A stretch of 41,060 nt of DNA from Streptomyces sp. AV19 (lineage in GTDB: Bacteria; Actinomycetota; Actinomycetes; Streptomycetales; Streptomycetaceae): the NCBI RefSeq assembly GCF_015999245.1, contig NZ_JAEAMR010000007.1:67646-108705 (forward strand), written 5' to 3'. Position 1 is the first letter of the stretch. Each line of letters opens with the position of its first letter. The notes under the pieces were generated by a model. It did no database searches and was not told where the DNA came from. It saw only the letters and a list, made by a program, of their open reading frames with translations. The position numbers were made by a program, and so were the translations under genes. Shown here in pieces: positions 1 to 7,582 of the stretch.

Positions 1-69
1 GGTGTAGCTCAGTAGTAGAGCGCCCCCTTTCCAAGGGGGAGGCGCAGTGTGCGATCCCTGTCACCCGCT
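1..69 (+). tRNA. tRNA-Gly (anticodon TCC), 5' end cut off, aberrant arms
   Basis: The 3' acceptor strand CACCCGC (62-68) matches GGTG at 1-4, so three 5' bases lie outside the window. The D arm is at 7-21. The anticodon stem has five C-G pairs (23-27 with 35-39) around the loop TTTCCAA, which gives anticodon TCC at 30-32. The discriminator base is T69 and CCA is not encoded. Two universally conserved elements are missing: the D loop is AGTAGTA instead of a loop with GG, and the T loop reads TGC where TTC is expected. The T arm also carries one extra base. It may be a specialised or decayed glycine tRNA; the perfect anticodon and acceptor stems argue against simple decay. Confidence 0.8.
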
Positions 70-102
70 CTCATCGCTTACCGACCACGTCAGTGGATCA
101 GG

Positions 103-108
103 TAGAGT
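103..108 (+). promoter_or_regulatory. Probable -10 box of the first tRNA-Gly(GCC) gene
   Basis: TAGAGT lies 34 bases before the mature tRNA. It sits at the same place as TATAGT before the second tRNA-Gly copy (4081), and the leaders that follow are clearly homologous. I see no convincing -35 box. The assignment rests on position and on conservation between the two copies. Confidence 0.4.
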
Positions 109-141
109 GGTGCACGCACCGCACGGAAGCGCGGAGCATAT

Positions 142-214
142 GCGGACGTAGCTCAGTTGGTAGAGCGCAACCTTGCCAAGGTTGAGGTCGCGAGTTCGAG
201 CCTCGTCGTCCGCT
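142..214 (+). tRNA. tRNA-Gly (anticodon GCC), copy 1
   Basis: A complete 73-nt cloverleaf. The acceptor GCGGACG pairs with CGTCCGC (207-213). The D loop contains GG, the anticodon loop TTGCCAA gives GCC, and the T loop begins TTCGAG. CCA is not encoded. It reads the abundant GGC and GGU glycine codons. It is identical in all 73 bases to the gene at 4121-4193, and its leader and terminator are duplicated too. Confidence 0.97.
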
Positions 215-221
215 CAGGGAA

Positions 222-261
222 TCGAAGGCCCCGGTCATCAGACCGGGGCCTTCGACGTTTT
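222..261 (+). terminator. Intrinsic terminator of tRNA-Gly copy 1
   Basis: A 15-bp perfect stem (222-236 with 241-255) with a 4-base ATCA loop is followed by CGTTTT. It starts 8 bases after the tRNA. The terminator after the second tRNA-Gly copy is nearly the same sequence. Confidence 0.9.
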
Positions 262-264
262 CCC

Positions 265-340
265 CGTGGGGTCGTGGGGTCGTGGGGTCGTGGGGTCGCG
301 GAGTCGCGGAGTCGCGGGCTGGTGGGCTGGTGGGGTCGGG
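265..340. repeat. Simple tandem repeat, 8-bp unit GTGGGGTC
   Basis: About nine G-rich units, decaying into TCGCGGAG and GGCTGGTG variants, fill the gap between the tRNA terminator and the ABC transporter operon. All G runs are on the plus strand. It is the only sequence of note between the terminator and the operon start at 418; I see no clear promoter for the operon here. Confidence 0.85.
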
Positions 341-417
341 TCACGCATGACGTTTGTCAGCGGAAGTCATGACGGGCCGCACTGCACTCCGCGTCCGGTC
401 GCCGGGACGCTGGAGTC

Positions 418-1392
418 ATGGACATCGGGGAGCGTGTGATCGAGGTCTCACAGCTGCGGCGGAGGTACGGCCCGGCCGGCGCGGGCGGCTTCGACGCGGT
501 GCGGGACGTCAGCTTCGACGTACGGCGGGGGGAGTTGTTCGCCCTGCTGGGGACGAACGGTGCGGGCAAGACCTCCACCGTCGAGCTGTTGGAGGGCCTG
601 GCCCCTCCGACGGGCGGCCGGGTCAGGGTCTTCGGCCACGACCCGTACGGCGAACGGGCCGTCGTGCGGCCCCGGATCGGGGTGATGCTCCAGGAGGGCG
701 GCTTCCCGTCCGAGCTGACGGCGGGCGAGACGGCAACGATGTGGGCCGGATGCACCACCGGGGCGCGTCCCGTCGGGGAGGCGCTGGAGCTGGTGGGGCT
801 GGACGGGCGGCGGGACGTCCGCGTCAAGCAGCTCTCCGGCGGCGAGCGGCGCCGGCTCGACCTGGCGCTGGCCCTGCTGGGCCGGCCCGAGGTGCTGTTC
901 CTGGACGAGCCGACCACCGGCCTCGACCCGCAAGCCCGCCGTCTGACGTGGGAGTTGGTGCGGGAGCTGCGCGACGGGGGCACGACCGTGGTGCTCACCA
1001 CGCACTATCTGGAGGAGGCCGAGGTGCTCGCCGACCGGCTGGTGGTCATGAGCGAGGGCCGGATCGCCGCCGAGGGCACGCCCGAAGAGGTCGTCGCGGC
1101 GCAGCCGTCCCGGATCCGCTTCGCCATGCCGCCGGGCTGGTTCGTCGGGGATCTGCCGCCGCTGGCCGAGCTGGGCGTCCTGCGTCACTCCGAACTCCCG
1201 AGCCCTGACGGGCAGGTGGAGCTCAGGACGCGGGAGCTGCAGCGCACGCTGACGGGGGTGCTGCTGTGGGCCCGGGACGCGGGCGTGGAGTTGGAGGGGC
1301 TGGACGCGCGGACCGCCTCGCTGGAAGAGGCGTTCCTGGCGATAGCGAGCGGGATGGCAGGCGGGACGGCGAGCGGGGAGGCGGGCGCATGA
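418..1392 (+). CDS. ABC-2 exporter ATP-binding protein
   Basis: A 324-residue cytoplasmic ATPase that should power the permease encoded next. Walker A is GTNGAGKT (about residues 48-55), the signature is LSGGERRR, and Walker B is LFLDEPTTGLD followed by an H-loop in LTTHYLEEAE. The region after about residue 220 is the extended C-terminal domain common in drug-export type ATPases (DrrA/CcmA-like). The ATG at 418 has GGAG 4-5 bases upstream; a GTG at 436 is a weaker alternative. It overlaps the permease start by ATGA. The linked two-component system suggests export of a drug, lipid or peptide in response to membrane stress. The substrate cannot be read from sequence. Confidence 0.95.
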   Translation: MDIGERVIEVSQLRRRYGPAGAGGFDAVRDVSFDVRRGELFALLGTNGAGKTSTVELLEGLAPPTGGRVRVFGHDPYGERAVVRPRIGVMLQEGGFPSELTAGETATMWAGCTTGARPVGEALELVGLDGRRDVRVKQLSGGERRRLDLALALLGRPEVLFLDEPTTGLDPQARRLTWELVRELRDGGTTVVLTTHYLEEAEVLADRLVVMSEGRIAAEGTPEEVVAAQPSRIRFAMPPGWFVGDLPPLAELGVLRHSELPSPDGQVELRTRELQRTLTGVLLWARDAGVELEGLDARTASLEEAFLAIASGMAGGTASGEAGA

Positions 1393-2159
1393 CCGGCTTC
1401 CGGCGGATGCTGGCCCTCGGCCGCGCCGAGCTGACCTTGCTCGGGCGCAACCGCATGGCGCTGTACATGGCGCTGCTGATGCCCGCGTTGATGGCCTGGG
1501 CCATGCGCCGCAGCCTCGGCGGCATCGACGGCCTCGACCTCGCCGAGGCGGGTACGACGGTCAACGAGACGGCCATGACGGCGGGTTTCGGCTTCGTCCT
1601 GCTCTTCGTCGTCCACCAGAACCTCGTCAGTGCCTACGTCGCGCGGCGCGAGGAGCTGGTCCTCAAGCGGCTGCGCAGCGGGGAGGCGCGGGATCCGGAG
1701 ATACTCGCGGGGACGGCGCTGCCCGCCGGGCTGATAGCCGTGGCGCAGTGCGCGCTGCTGGTCGTCGGGGGCGTGGCCTGGCTGGGCATACGGTCCGTGG
1801 CCCGGCCCGACCTGCTGGTGGCCGGGCTCGTCCTCGGCATCGTGCTCTGCGCCACGCTGGCCGCCGCGACGTCCGCGTGGGCGCGGACCGTGGAGAGCGC
1901 CCAGTTGGTGACGTTGCCGCTGTTCCTCGTCTCGCTGATGGGCTCGGGGATGGTCGTTCCGCCGGAGCTCCTGCCCGGCACGGTGGCCTCGGTGTGCGAA
2001 CTGCTGCCGCTCAGCCCGGCCGTGGCTCTGCTGCGCGGCGGCTGGTTCGGCGGGATGGGCTCCTACGAGGTGTTGGGGCACATGGCGACGGCCTTGGCCT
2101 GGGTAGGGGTGGCCATGTTTGCTGTGCAACGGTGGTTCCGCTGGGAGCCGCGACGCTGA
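1389..2159 (+). CDS. ABC-2 type permease
   Basis: A 256-residue integral membrane protein with about six hydrophobic helices. It has the usual ABC-2 layout: a short cytoplasmic N-terminus, a first helix (about residues 20-38), a coupling-type segment YVARREELVLKRLRSG between helices two and three, and a late PLSPAVALLRGGW segment typical of the family. The start overlaps the ATPase stop (ATGA), so the two are translationally coupled. It forms the membrane channel of the exporter. Family assignment is secure; the substrate is unknown. Confidence 0.93.
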   Translation: MTGFRRMLALGRAELTLLGRNRMALYMALLMPALMAWAMRRSLGGIDGLDLAEAGTTVNETAMTAGFGFVLLFVVHQNLVSAYVARREELVLKRLRSGEARDPEILAGTALPAGLIAVAQCALLVVGGVAWLGIRSVARPDLLVAGLVLGIVLCATLAAATSAWARTVESAQLVTLPLFLVSLMGSGMVVPPELLPGTVASVCELLPLSPAVALLRGGWFGGMGSYEVLGHMATALAWVGVAMFAVQRWFRWEPRR

Positions 2160-2172
2160 GACGGGGGAGGAC

Positions 2173-3483
2173 ATGGGGGTACCGACACGGCTGACGGGCT
2201 GGCGGGGGCGGAGCAGGATCGCCCAGGTGGACAGCTATATGCGGTGGACGCTGTATTTGCTGCCGTTCATCTTTCCGCTCACCTCCGCTCCGGCCCTGCT
2301 GAGCGAGCCCGGTGGCGGCCGGGGGCTGTCCTGGCTCCTGGTAGGGCTCACCCTCACGCAGTGCGTACTGGGGGTGGGCCTGCTCCGGCGGTCCCTGGAG
2401 CACTACCGGCTCGAACGGCCGGCGCCCTGGGGGCGGGTCATCTGCTCAGGGCTGCTGCAGCTGGCCGCCATCGTGGTGGTGGTCCTCCTGGTGCGCACCA
2501 CCGGGCCGATGCACCTCACCGGGCGGGGCACGACGCTCCTGTCCGGTGGGCTGACGTTCTTCGGGGCGCTGAGTCTGCTGGCCGCGCGGGTGCGGACCTA
2601 TCTGCTGTGGTGCCTGGTGGGCGGCCCCGTGGCGGGCGTGGCCGTCCTGCCGTTCGGGGGCCGGCCGGCCGGTGCGGTGGTCGTCGTCCTCATGGTCTGG
2701 TTCCTCGCGGTGTGGAGCCTGTCCACCGTGCGCACCACCGGGTGGGTGCTCGCGGTGATGTGGGAGGCGGAGTCGGCCCGGGCCATGCAGGCGCGGCTGG
2801 CCGTCGCGGAGGAGCGGCTGCGCTTCGCCCGGGATGTGCACGACGTGCTCGGCCGCAACCTCACGGTGATAGCCCTCAAGAGCGAGCTCGCCGGGCAGCT
2901 GGCCCGGCGGGGGTCGCCCGACGCGGTGGAGCAGATGGCCGAGGTGCAGCGCATCGCACGGGATTCGCAGCGGGACATGCGCGAGGTGGTGCGCGGCTAC
3001 CGCGAGGCCGACCTCCCGACGGAACTCGCGGGGGCACGCGCCGTGCTGGGCGCCGCGGGCATCGTCTGCCGCGTCGACGACACCGTGCGCGAGGAGCTGC
3101 CGCCCGCGGTGCAGTCGGTGCTGGCGTGGGCGGTCCGGGAGGGGACGACGAACGTGCTGCGGCACGCGGAGGCCGGGCGGTGCGCGGTCCGGCTGCGCGC
3201 GGCGGACGGCCGGGTGGAGCTGATCATGGAGAACGACGGGGTGGGCGCCGCGGCTTCGAAACCCGGCAGCGGCGGCTCCGGCCTCGCGGGGCTGCGCGAG
3301 CGGGCCACCGCGCTCGGCGGGACGCTGATCGCCGAGCGGCGGGCGAAGGGCACGTTCCGGGTGACGGTGAAGCTGCCGCTCGTGCCGGAATGCACGGGGC
3401 CGGAATGTACGGGCGGTACGGAGCCGCGTGCCGCCGAGCCCCCGGCCGTCGCCCTCGCCGCACCCCATGGAGGTACCTCGTGA
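2173..3483 (+). CDS. Membrane sensor histidine kinase, HisKA_3 (DesK/NarL type)
   Basis: A 436-residue kinase with six predicted membrane helices in the first ~200 residues and no sizeable outside domain, as in DesK-like membrane-state sensors. The dimerisation and phospho-acceptor region contains RFARDVHDVLGRNLTVIAL, with the acceptor His in DVHD. The ATPase domain shows AVREGTTNVLRHA (N box) and GSGGSGLAGLRERA (G box). The ATG at 2173 is chosen because GGGGAGG lies just upstream. A short duplicated ECTG motif sits in the C-terminal tail. The stop overlaps the response regulator start (GTGA). It probably controls its own exporter operon. Confidence 0.94.
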   Translation: MGVPTRLTGWRGRSRIAQVDSYMRWTLYLLPFIFPLTSAPALLSEPGGGRGLSWLLVGLTLTQCVLGVGLLRRSLEHYRLERPAPWGRVICSGLLQLAAIVVVVLLVRTTGPMHLTGRGTTLLSGGLTFFGALSLLAARVRTYLLWCLVGGPVAGVAVLPFGGRPAGAVVVVLMVWFLAVWSLSTVRTTGWVLAVMWEAESARAMQARLAVAEERLRFARDVHDVLGRNLTVIALKSELAGQLARRGSPDAVEQMAEVQRIARDSQRDMREVVRGYREADLPTELAGARAVLGAAGIVCRVDDTVREELPPAVQSVLAWAVREGTTNVLRHAEAGRCAVRLRAADGRVELIMENDGVGAAASKPGSGGSGLAGLRERATALGGTLIAERRAKGTFRVTVKLPLVPECTGPECTGGTEPRAAEPPAVALAAPHGGTS

Positions 3484-4085
3484 TCACGCTGATGCTCGCC
3501 GACGACGAGCACCTCATCCGTGGGGCGCTCGCCGCGCTCCTCGGGCTGGAGGACGACCTCAAGGTCGTCGCCGAGGCCGCCTCGGGGCCGGAGGCGATCG
3601 CCATGGCGCGGGCGCACCGGCCCGACGTCGCGGTGCTGGATCTCCAGATGCCGGGCGCAGACGGTGTGACAGTGGCCACAACGCTGCGTGCCGAACTCCC
3701 CGGCTGCCGCACCATGATCGTGACCGGGCACGGCCGGCCCGGACACCTCAAGCGCGCCCTGGAGGCGGGGGTGCGGGGGTTCGTCCCGAAGACCGTGTCG
3801 GCCCAGCGGCTCGCCGAGATCATCCGGACCGTGCACGACGGAAGCCGTTATGTGGACCCGGAGTTGGCCGCCGACGCGATCAGCGCGGGGGACTCTCCGC
3901 TGACCGCCCGCGAAGCCGAGCTGCTGGAACTGGCGGAGGACGGGGCGCCCGTCGCGGAGATCGCGGAGCGGGCCGGGCTGACGGCTGGGACAGTCCGCAA
4001 CTACCTCTCGTCCGCCGCCGCGAAGCTGGGTGCGGAGAACCGCCATGCGGCGGCGCGCATCGCACGCGCTCAGGGTTGGCTATAG
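3480..4085 (+). CDS. NarL/DesR-type response regulator
   Basis: A 201-residue DNA-binding regulator. The receiver domain occupies about residues 1-120, with acidic residues in LADDEH, the phospho-acceptor Asp in VAVLDLQMPG, Thr in MIVTGHG and Lys in FVPKTVS. The C-terminal LuxR helix-turn-helix begins at SPLTAREAELLELA. The GTG start at 3480 overlaps the kinase stop and has GGAGG six bases upstream. It is the cognate partner of the kinase and the last gene of the operon. Its stop codon (4083-4085) lies inside the -10 box of the next tRNA gene, so no spacer remains between this operon and the tRNA unit. Confidence 0.95.
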   Translation: MITLMLADDEHLIRGALAALLGLEDDLKVVAEAASGPEAIAMARAHRPDVAVLDLQMPGADGVTVATTLRAELPGCRTMIVTGHGRPGHLKRALEAGVRGFVPKTVSAQRLAEIIRTVHDGSRYVDPELAADAISAGDSPLTAREAELLELAEDGAPVAEIAERAGLTAGTVRNYLSSAAAKLGAENRHAAARIARAQGWL

Positions 4086-4086
4086 T
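4081..4086 (+). promoter_or_regulatory. -10 box TATAGT of tRNA-Gly copy 2
   Basis: TATAGT lies 34 bases before the tRNA, the same spacing as TAGAGT in copy 1. It overlaps the TAG stop of the upstream response regulator gene. No good -35 element is visible, since the upstream bases are coding. Confidence 0.5.
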
Positions 4087-4120
4087 GGAACCCGCACCGC
4101 ACGAGAGCGCGGAGCGAAAT

Positions 4121-4193
4121 GCGGACGTAGCTCAGTTGGTAGAGCGCAACCTTGCCAAGGTTGAGGTCGCGAGTTCGAGCCTCGTCGTCCGCT
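4121..4193 (+). tRNA. tRNA-Gly (anticodon GCC), copy 2
   Basis: Identical over 73 bases to the gene at 142-214, with the same fold, anticodon GCC and no encoded CCA. The duplicated unit also includes the promoter and leader before it and the terminator after it, about 160 bp in all, and brackets the ABC transporter/two-component operon. Confidence 0.97.
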
Positions 4194-4201
4194 CTGTAGA
4201 G

Positions 4202-4240
4202 CGAAGGCCCCGGTCGTCAGACCGGGGCCTTCGGCGTTTC
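4202..4240 (+). terminator. Intrinsic terminator of tRNA-Gly copy 2
   Basis: A 14-bp perfect stem (4202-4215 with 4220-4233) around GTCA, followed by GCGTTTC. It nearly copies the terminator at 222-261. It also lies just beyond the stop of the converging kinase gene at 4265 and may serve both directions. Confidence 0.88.
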
Positions 4241-4264
4241 CGCGCCCTGTTTCCGCCCCTGCCC

Positions 4265-5692
4265 CTATGCCCTGCCGAAGTGCTGTGGGCCGTCGAAGCG
4301 GAGGCGGAAGAGCGCGCCGCCGTCCAGCGGGCGTTCCGCGGTGAGCTCCGCGCCGTGGGCGCGGGCGATCTGCCGGGCCATGGCGAGGCCGAGCCCCGAG
4401 CCGGGCAGGGCGCGGGCCTGCCGGGAGCGGTAGAAGCGGTCGAAGACGTACGGCAGGTCCTCCGCGGAGATCCCCGGGCCGTGGTCGCGGACGGTGAGGT
4501 CGATGTGACCCGTGGTGCCGGTGAGTCGCACTTCCACGGCGCCGCCGGGCGGGCTGAACTTGGCCGCGTTGTCGAGCAGGTTGGCCAGCAGCCGGGCGAG
4601 CCGGGCCGGGACGCCGTCCACCGTGACCTCGTCCGCGTCCACGGTGAACGGGTTGTCCGACCAGTGACCGCGCGCGTCGGCCGCGCAGCGTTCGGTGAGC
4701 AGGTCCAGCCGCACGGGCTCGACGAGTTGCTGCGGCTCCTCGTCGCGGGCCAGCTCGATCAGGTCGTTGACCAGGCCCGTGACCTCGCGCAGCTGACGGC
4801 CCAGCGCACTCGCGGCGCGGTCCCGCTGGGCGGGGGTGAGGCGTTCCGCCCGGGCCAGGAGCTCGGCGTTGGTGCGCAGCGCGGTGAGCGGGGTGCGCAG
4901 TTCGTGGGAGGCGTCCGCGACGAGGCGCCGTTGGGCGGCGACGGCGTCCTCCAGCTCGCCCAGCATGGTGTTGAAGCTGTCCGTGAGACGGGTGATCTCG
5001 TCCCCGCGCGCGGCCTCGTGGGGCGGCAGTTCGATGCGGTGGGCCGGGTCGCGGGTGGCGGCGATGCGCTCGGCGGTGGCGGTGAGCCGGGTCACGGGGC
5101 GCAGCGCCGTGCGGGAGGAGAAGTAGCCGAGGCCGGCCGCCAGCAGCACGCCGACGCCACCGACCGCGCCGAGGAGCAGGCCGGCCTGTTCGACGCCCTT
5201 TTCCACGGTGTCGGAGCGCACGGCGACCTGGAGGGCCCGGCCGCCGCCGAGCGGGGTGGTGTACATCCGCAGCGAGCGGCCGCCGCGGACGATGTCGCTG
5301 TAGTGCGGGCCGAGGGTGCCGGCCGCGACGCGGCGCGTGGCGCCGGTGACGGGCAGGACCAGCCCGCCCTGTCCGGGAGCCGCCGGGTCGGCCGGGACGA
5401 CCTGGGCACAGGCGGGGGCGGCGAGCCAGGCACATTCCGCGTACAGCACGCCGGTGCCGTTCTGGCGGCCCTGTTGGGCGATCGCGCCGGACTGCTGCTT
5501 GAGCTGGAGGTCGAGCTGGTTCCTGATCTCGTAGCGGATGACGACGTACGCGGCGGCGAGCGCGCCGAGGGCGACGACGGCCACGGCGGCGGACGTGACG
5601 AGGGCGAGGCGGGTGCGCAGGCGGGTCTTCACCCGGGATTTCACGTGGGTCTTCACGTGGGTCTTCACGTGGGTCTTCACGTGGGATTTCAC
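4265..5692 (-). CDS. HAMP-containing sensor histidine kinase (MprB/CutS type)
   Basis: A 475-residue membrane kinase. After a basic repetitive N-terminus (residues 1-28, VKTH repeats) comes membrane helix one (about 29-52), an outside domain of ~120 residues with two cysteines, helix two, a HAMP linker, and the HisKA motif with the acceptor His in DASHELRTPLTALRTN. The ATPase has an N box NLLDNAAKFSP, G1 DHGPGIS, an F box VFDRFYRS and G2 GSGLGLAMARQIA. The GTG at 5692 overlaps the regulator stop (GTGA), the normal coupling in such operons. GTG codons also occur every 12 bases in the repeat, so the real start could be a few repeats further in. Confidence 0.93.
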   Translation of the reverse strand: MKSHVKTHVKTHVKTHVKSRVKTRLRTRLALVTSAAVAVVALGALAAAYVVIRYEIRNQLDLQLKQQSGAIAQQGRQNGTGVLYAECAWLAAPACAQVVPADPAAPGQGGLVLPVTGATRRVAAGTLGPHYSDIVRGGRSLRMYTTPLGGGRALQVAVRSDTVEKGVEQAGLLLGAVGGVGVLLAAGLGYFSSRTALRPVTRLTATAERIAATRDPAHRIELPPHEAARGDEITRLTDSFNTMLGELEDAVAAQRRLVADASHELRTPLTALRTNAELLARAERLTPAQRDRAASALGRQLREVTGLVNDLIELARDEEPQQLVEPVRLDLLTERCAADARGHWSDNPFTVDADEVTVDGVPARLARLLANLLDNAAKFSPPGGAVEVRLTGTTGHIDLTVRDHGPGISAEDLPYVFDRFYRSRQARALPGSGLGLAMARQIARAHGAELTAERPLDGGALFRLRFDGPQHFGRA

Positions 5693-5695
5693 GTG
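5637..5695. repeat. 12-bp tandem repeat at the kinase start, CACGTG in each unit
   Basis: Five units of about TCTTCACGTGGG place CACGTG at 5642, 5654, 5666, 5678 and 5690, with a decayed unit to the left. In the kinase frame they encode K-T/S-H-V repeats and give in-frame GTG codons every 12 bases. The last unit overlaps the end of the regulator gene. TTTCACGTG is also the left part of a parS site, but the right half does not match. Confidence 0.9.
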
Positions 5696-6408
5696 AGTTT
5701 TCCTTGCTCCGCCAGGCGGTAGCCGATCCCGTGCACGGTGTGCAGGAGTCGGGGGGCGCCGTCCTGTTCCAGCTTGCGGCGGAGGTAACCGATGTAGACG
5801 GAGAGGGAGTTGGACTCCGGTCCGAAGTCGGCTCCCCAGACGTGCTGCTGAATCGTTTCGCGGGGCAGGACCTGGCCGGGGTTCCGCAGGAACAGTTCCA
5901 GGAGCGTGAACTCGGTGCGGGTGAAGTCCAGGTGGACGCCGGCACGGGTGCCGGTGCGGGTGACCGGGTCCACGGTGAGGTCGGCGTACGTCAACTGCCG
6001 GTCGCCCGCCTGCTGTTCGGCGGGGGCGGCGCGGCGGAGGAGGGCGCGGAGGCGGGCGAGGAGCTCGTCGAGGGCGAAGGGTTTGACGAGGTAGTCGTCG
6101 GCTCCGGCGTCCAGGCCGGCGACGCGGTCGGAGACGGCGTCCCGGGCGGTGAGGACGAGCACGGGGGTGCGGTCGCCGAGGTCGCGCAGGCGGCGGCAGA
6201 CGGAGAGGCCGTCGAGGACGGGCATGGCGAGGTCGAGGACGAGCGCGGCGGGAGGCTCGGCCGCGTGGGCTTCCAGGGCCTGGAGGCCGTCGTTCGCGGT
6301 GCGGACGTCGTAGCCCTCGACGGTGAGGGCGTCGGCGACGGCGGCGCGGACGTCGGGGTCGTCGTCCACGACGAGGACGGGGGTGGGGATGGGGATGGGG
6401 GCCGGCAT
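5689..6408 (-). CDS. OmpR/MprA-type response regulator
   Basis: A 239-residue regulator. The receiver domain (about residues 10-125) shows VVDDDPDV, the phospho-acceptor Asp in LVLDLAMPVLDG, Thr in LVLTARD and Lys in YLVKPFAL. The C-terminal winged-helix domain shows DFTRTEFTLLELFLRNPGQV and ends with a VHGIGYRL wing, the usual signature. The ATG at 6408 starts a Pro/Ile-rich leader (IPIPTP) directly before the receiver. It is the first gene of a coupled pair with the histidine kinase. Upstream lies a half copy of the large intergenic repeat. The target genes are unknown. Confidence 0.95.
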   Translation of the reverse strand: MPAPIPIPTPVLVVDDDPDVRAAVADALTVEGYDVRTANDGLQALEAHAAEPPAALVLDLAMPVLDGLSVCRRLRDLGDRTPVLVLTARDAVSDRVAGLDAGADDYLVKPFALDELLARLRALLRRAAPAEQQAGDRQLTYADLTVDPVTRTGTRAGVHLDFTRTEFTLLELFLRNPGQVLPRETIQQHVWGADFGPESNSLSVYIGYLRRKLEQDGAPRLLHTVHGIGYRLAEQGKLT

Positions 6409-6435
6409 GGGTCCCCACTGTAGGTGGATCTTGCC

Positions 6436-6597
6436 CCGGCCCCGCCCTTTCACCGTTCGCAGGGGCTGCGCCCCTTCGCAACCCACTGCGCGCTGCCGCG
6501 CGCCCGGACGCGGGGGCCCCGCCCCCAGCGCCCCCGAAGCGCCCTCCGGGCGCTGTCCTCGAACTCCCCGGAGGAGGCAACCCCCAGACGGGCTGGT
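6436..6597. repeat. Half copy of the large intergenic palindrome family
   Basis: This gap between purC and the response regulator gene starts with CCGCCCTTTCACCGTT, passes GC-rich small hairpins, and ends with the modules GTCCTCGAACTCCCCGG and AACCCCCAGACGGGCTGG. The same modules in the same order form the left arm of the elements at 10992, 21566 and 30942. The inverted right arm is absent here. It may act as a terminator for regulator- or purC-linked transcripts; this is inference. Confidence 0.75.
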
Positions 6598-6614
6598 TCG
6601 CCCGCCCTTCCCGG

Positions 6615-7514
6615 CTACTGCCAGCGCGTCAGCGTCAGGCGTTCGTACGCCTCCACGTAGCGCGACCGCGTCTGGGCGACCACGTCCTCCGGGAGCGCCG
6701 GGGGCGGGGTGTCACCGTGGCGGTCCCAGCCGGACGCCGGGGACGACAGCCAGTCGCGCACGAACTGCTTGTCGAAGGACTGCTGCGGGCGGCCCGGGGC
6801 CCACTGGTCGGCCGGCCAGAAGCGGGACGAGTCGGGCGTGAGGACCTCGTCCGCCAGGACCAGCGCGCCGTCGGCCAGGCCGAACTCGAACTTCGTGTCC
6901 GCGAGGACGATGCCCCGGCCCCGCGCGATCTCCCGCGCCCGGTCGTAGACCGCGAGCGTCGTCTGCCGCAGCTCCGCCGCCGTCCCGGCGCCGACGCGCC
7001 GGGCGACCTCCTCGTACGCCACGTTCTCGTCGTGCTCGCCGACCTCCGCCTTCGTCGCGGGCGTGAAGATCGGGGAGGGCAGCTCGGAGCCGTCGGTGAG
7101 GCCCTCGGGGAGGGCGAGGCCGCAGACGGTGCGGGTCTGCTCGTACTCCGCCAGGCCGGAGCCGGTCAGGTAGCCGCGGGCCACGCACTCGACGGGGAGC
7201 ATGTCCAGGGGGCGGCAGACCAGCGTGCGGCCCGCCCAGTCGGCGGGGGCGCCGGCCGGCAGCTCGGTGGAGAGGACGTGGTTCGGCACCAGGTCGGTGA
7301 GCCGCTCGAACCACCACAGGGACAGCTGGGTGAGGATGCGGCCCTTGTCCGGGATCTCCGTGGGCAGGACCCAGTCGTAGGCGGACATGCGGTCGCTGGC
7401 GACCATCACCAGGCGGCCGTCCCCGTCCCGGTAGAGGTCGCGGACCTTGCCCGTGTGCAGATGCACGAGGCCGGGCACCTCCACGGGTTCGGGCTTCTCG
7501 ACGAATCCGGACAC
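6615..7514 (-). CDS. purC: Phosphoribosylaminoimidazole-succinocarboxamide synthase
   Basis: A 299-residue SAICAR synthetase that joins CAIR and aspartate using ATP in purine synthesis. Near the N-terminus are GKVRDLY and [15 protein letters not shown], then [28 protein letters not shown] (family signature), and late LADTKFEFG and [13 protein letters not shown]. Length fits the actinobacterial family. The GTG at 7514 is chosen because it gives the standard N-terminus and has AGGAGG upstream. The genes upstream on the same strand are separated by 68 bp. It is cytoplasmic and works with purD and purA elsewhere in this window. Confidence 0.97.
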   Translation of the reverse strand: MSGFVEKPEPVEVPGLVHLHTGKVRDLYRDGDGRLVMVASDRMSAYDWVLPTEIPDKGRILTQLSLWWFERLTDLVPNHVLSTELPAGAPADWAGRTLVCRPLDMLPVECVARGYLTGSGLAEYEQTRTVCGLALPEGLTDGSELPSPIFTPATKAEVGEHDENVAYEEVARRVGAGTAAELRQTTLAVYDRAREIARGRGIVLADTKFEFGLADGALVLADEVLTPDSSRFWPADQWAPGRPQQSFDKQFVRDWLSSPASGWDRHGDTPPPALPEDVVAQTRSRYVEAYERLTLTRWQ

Positions 7515-7582
7515 GCGTCCTCCTGGTGGTTTGTCCAAACGCTTCGATTCTGCCGCATGCCCGCGGCACGCCCCGCAGAGGG

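Noticed and set aside
354..1208. Long open frame overlapping the ABC ATPase in another frame
   Set aside because: It is Arg/Gly/Ala-rich with no domain, while the overlapping frame has all ABC motifs. In GC-rich DNA such shadow frames are expected; the same applies to the many other long overlapping frames in the window.
142..4193. Genomic island with att sites in the duplicated tRNA-Gly
   Set aside because: Both tRNA copies are complete with promoters and terminators, the genes between are a normal exporter/two-component operon with native codon use, and there is no integrase.
5637..5695. Cluster of parS sites
   Set aside because: The units share only TTCACGTG with parS. The right half reads GGGT or GAGT, not GAAAC, and the 12-bp period is explained by coding repeats. 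Weak ParB affinity cannot be excluded.
4265..6580. One 771-residue regulator-kinase fusion
   Set aside because: The frame through the response regulator region is a shadow of it. The regulator and kinase are separate overlapping genes with a GTGA junction.
7529..7540. Palindrome GTTTGTCCAAAC just before purC as a purine-repressor operator
   Set aside because: Only five-base arms and no second copy near purD or purA. It could arise by chance.
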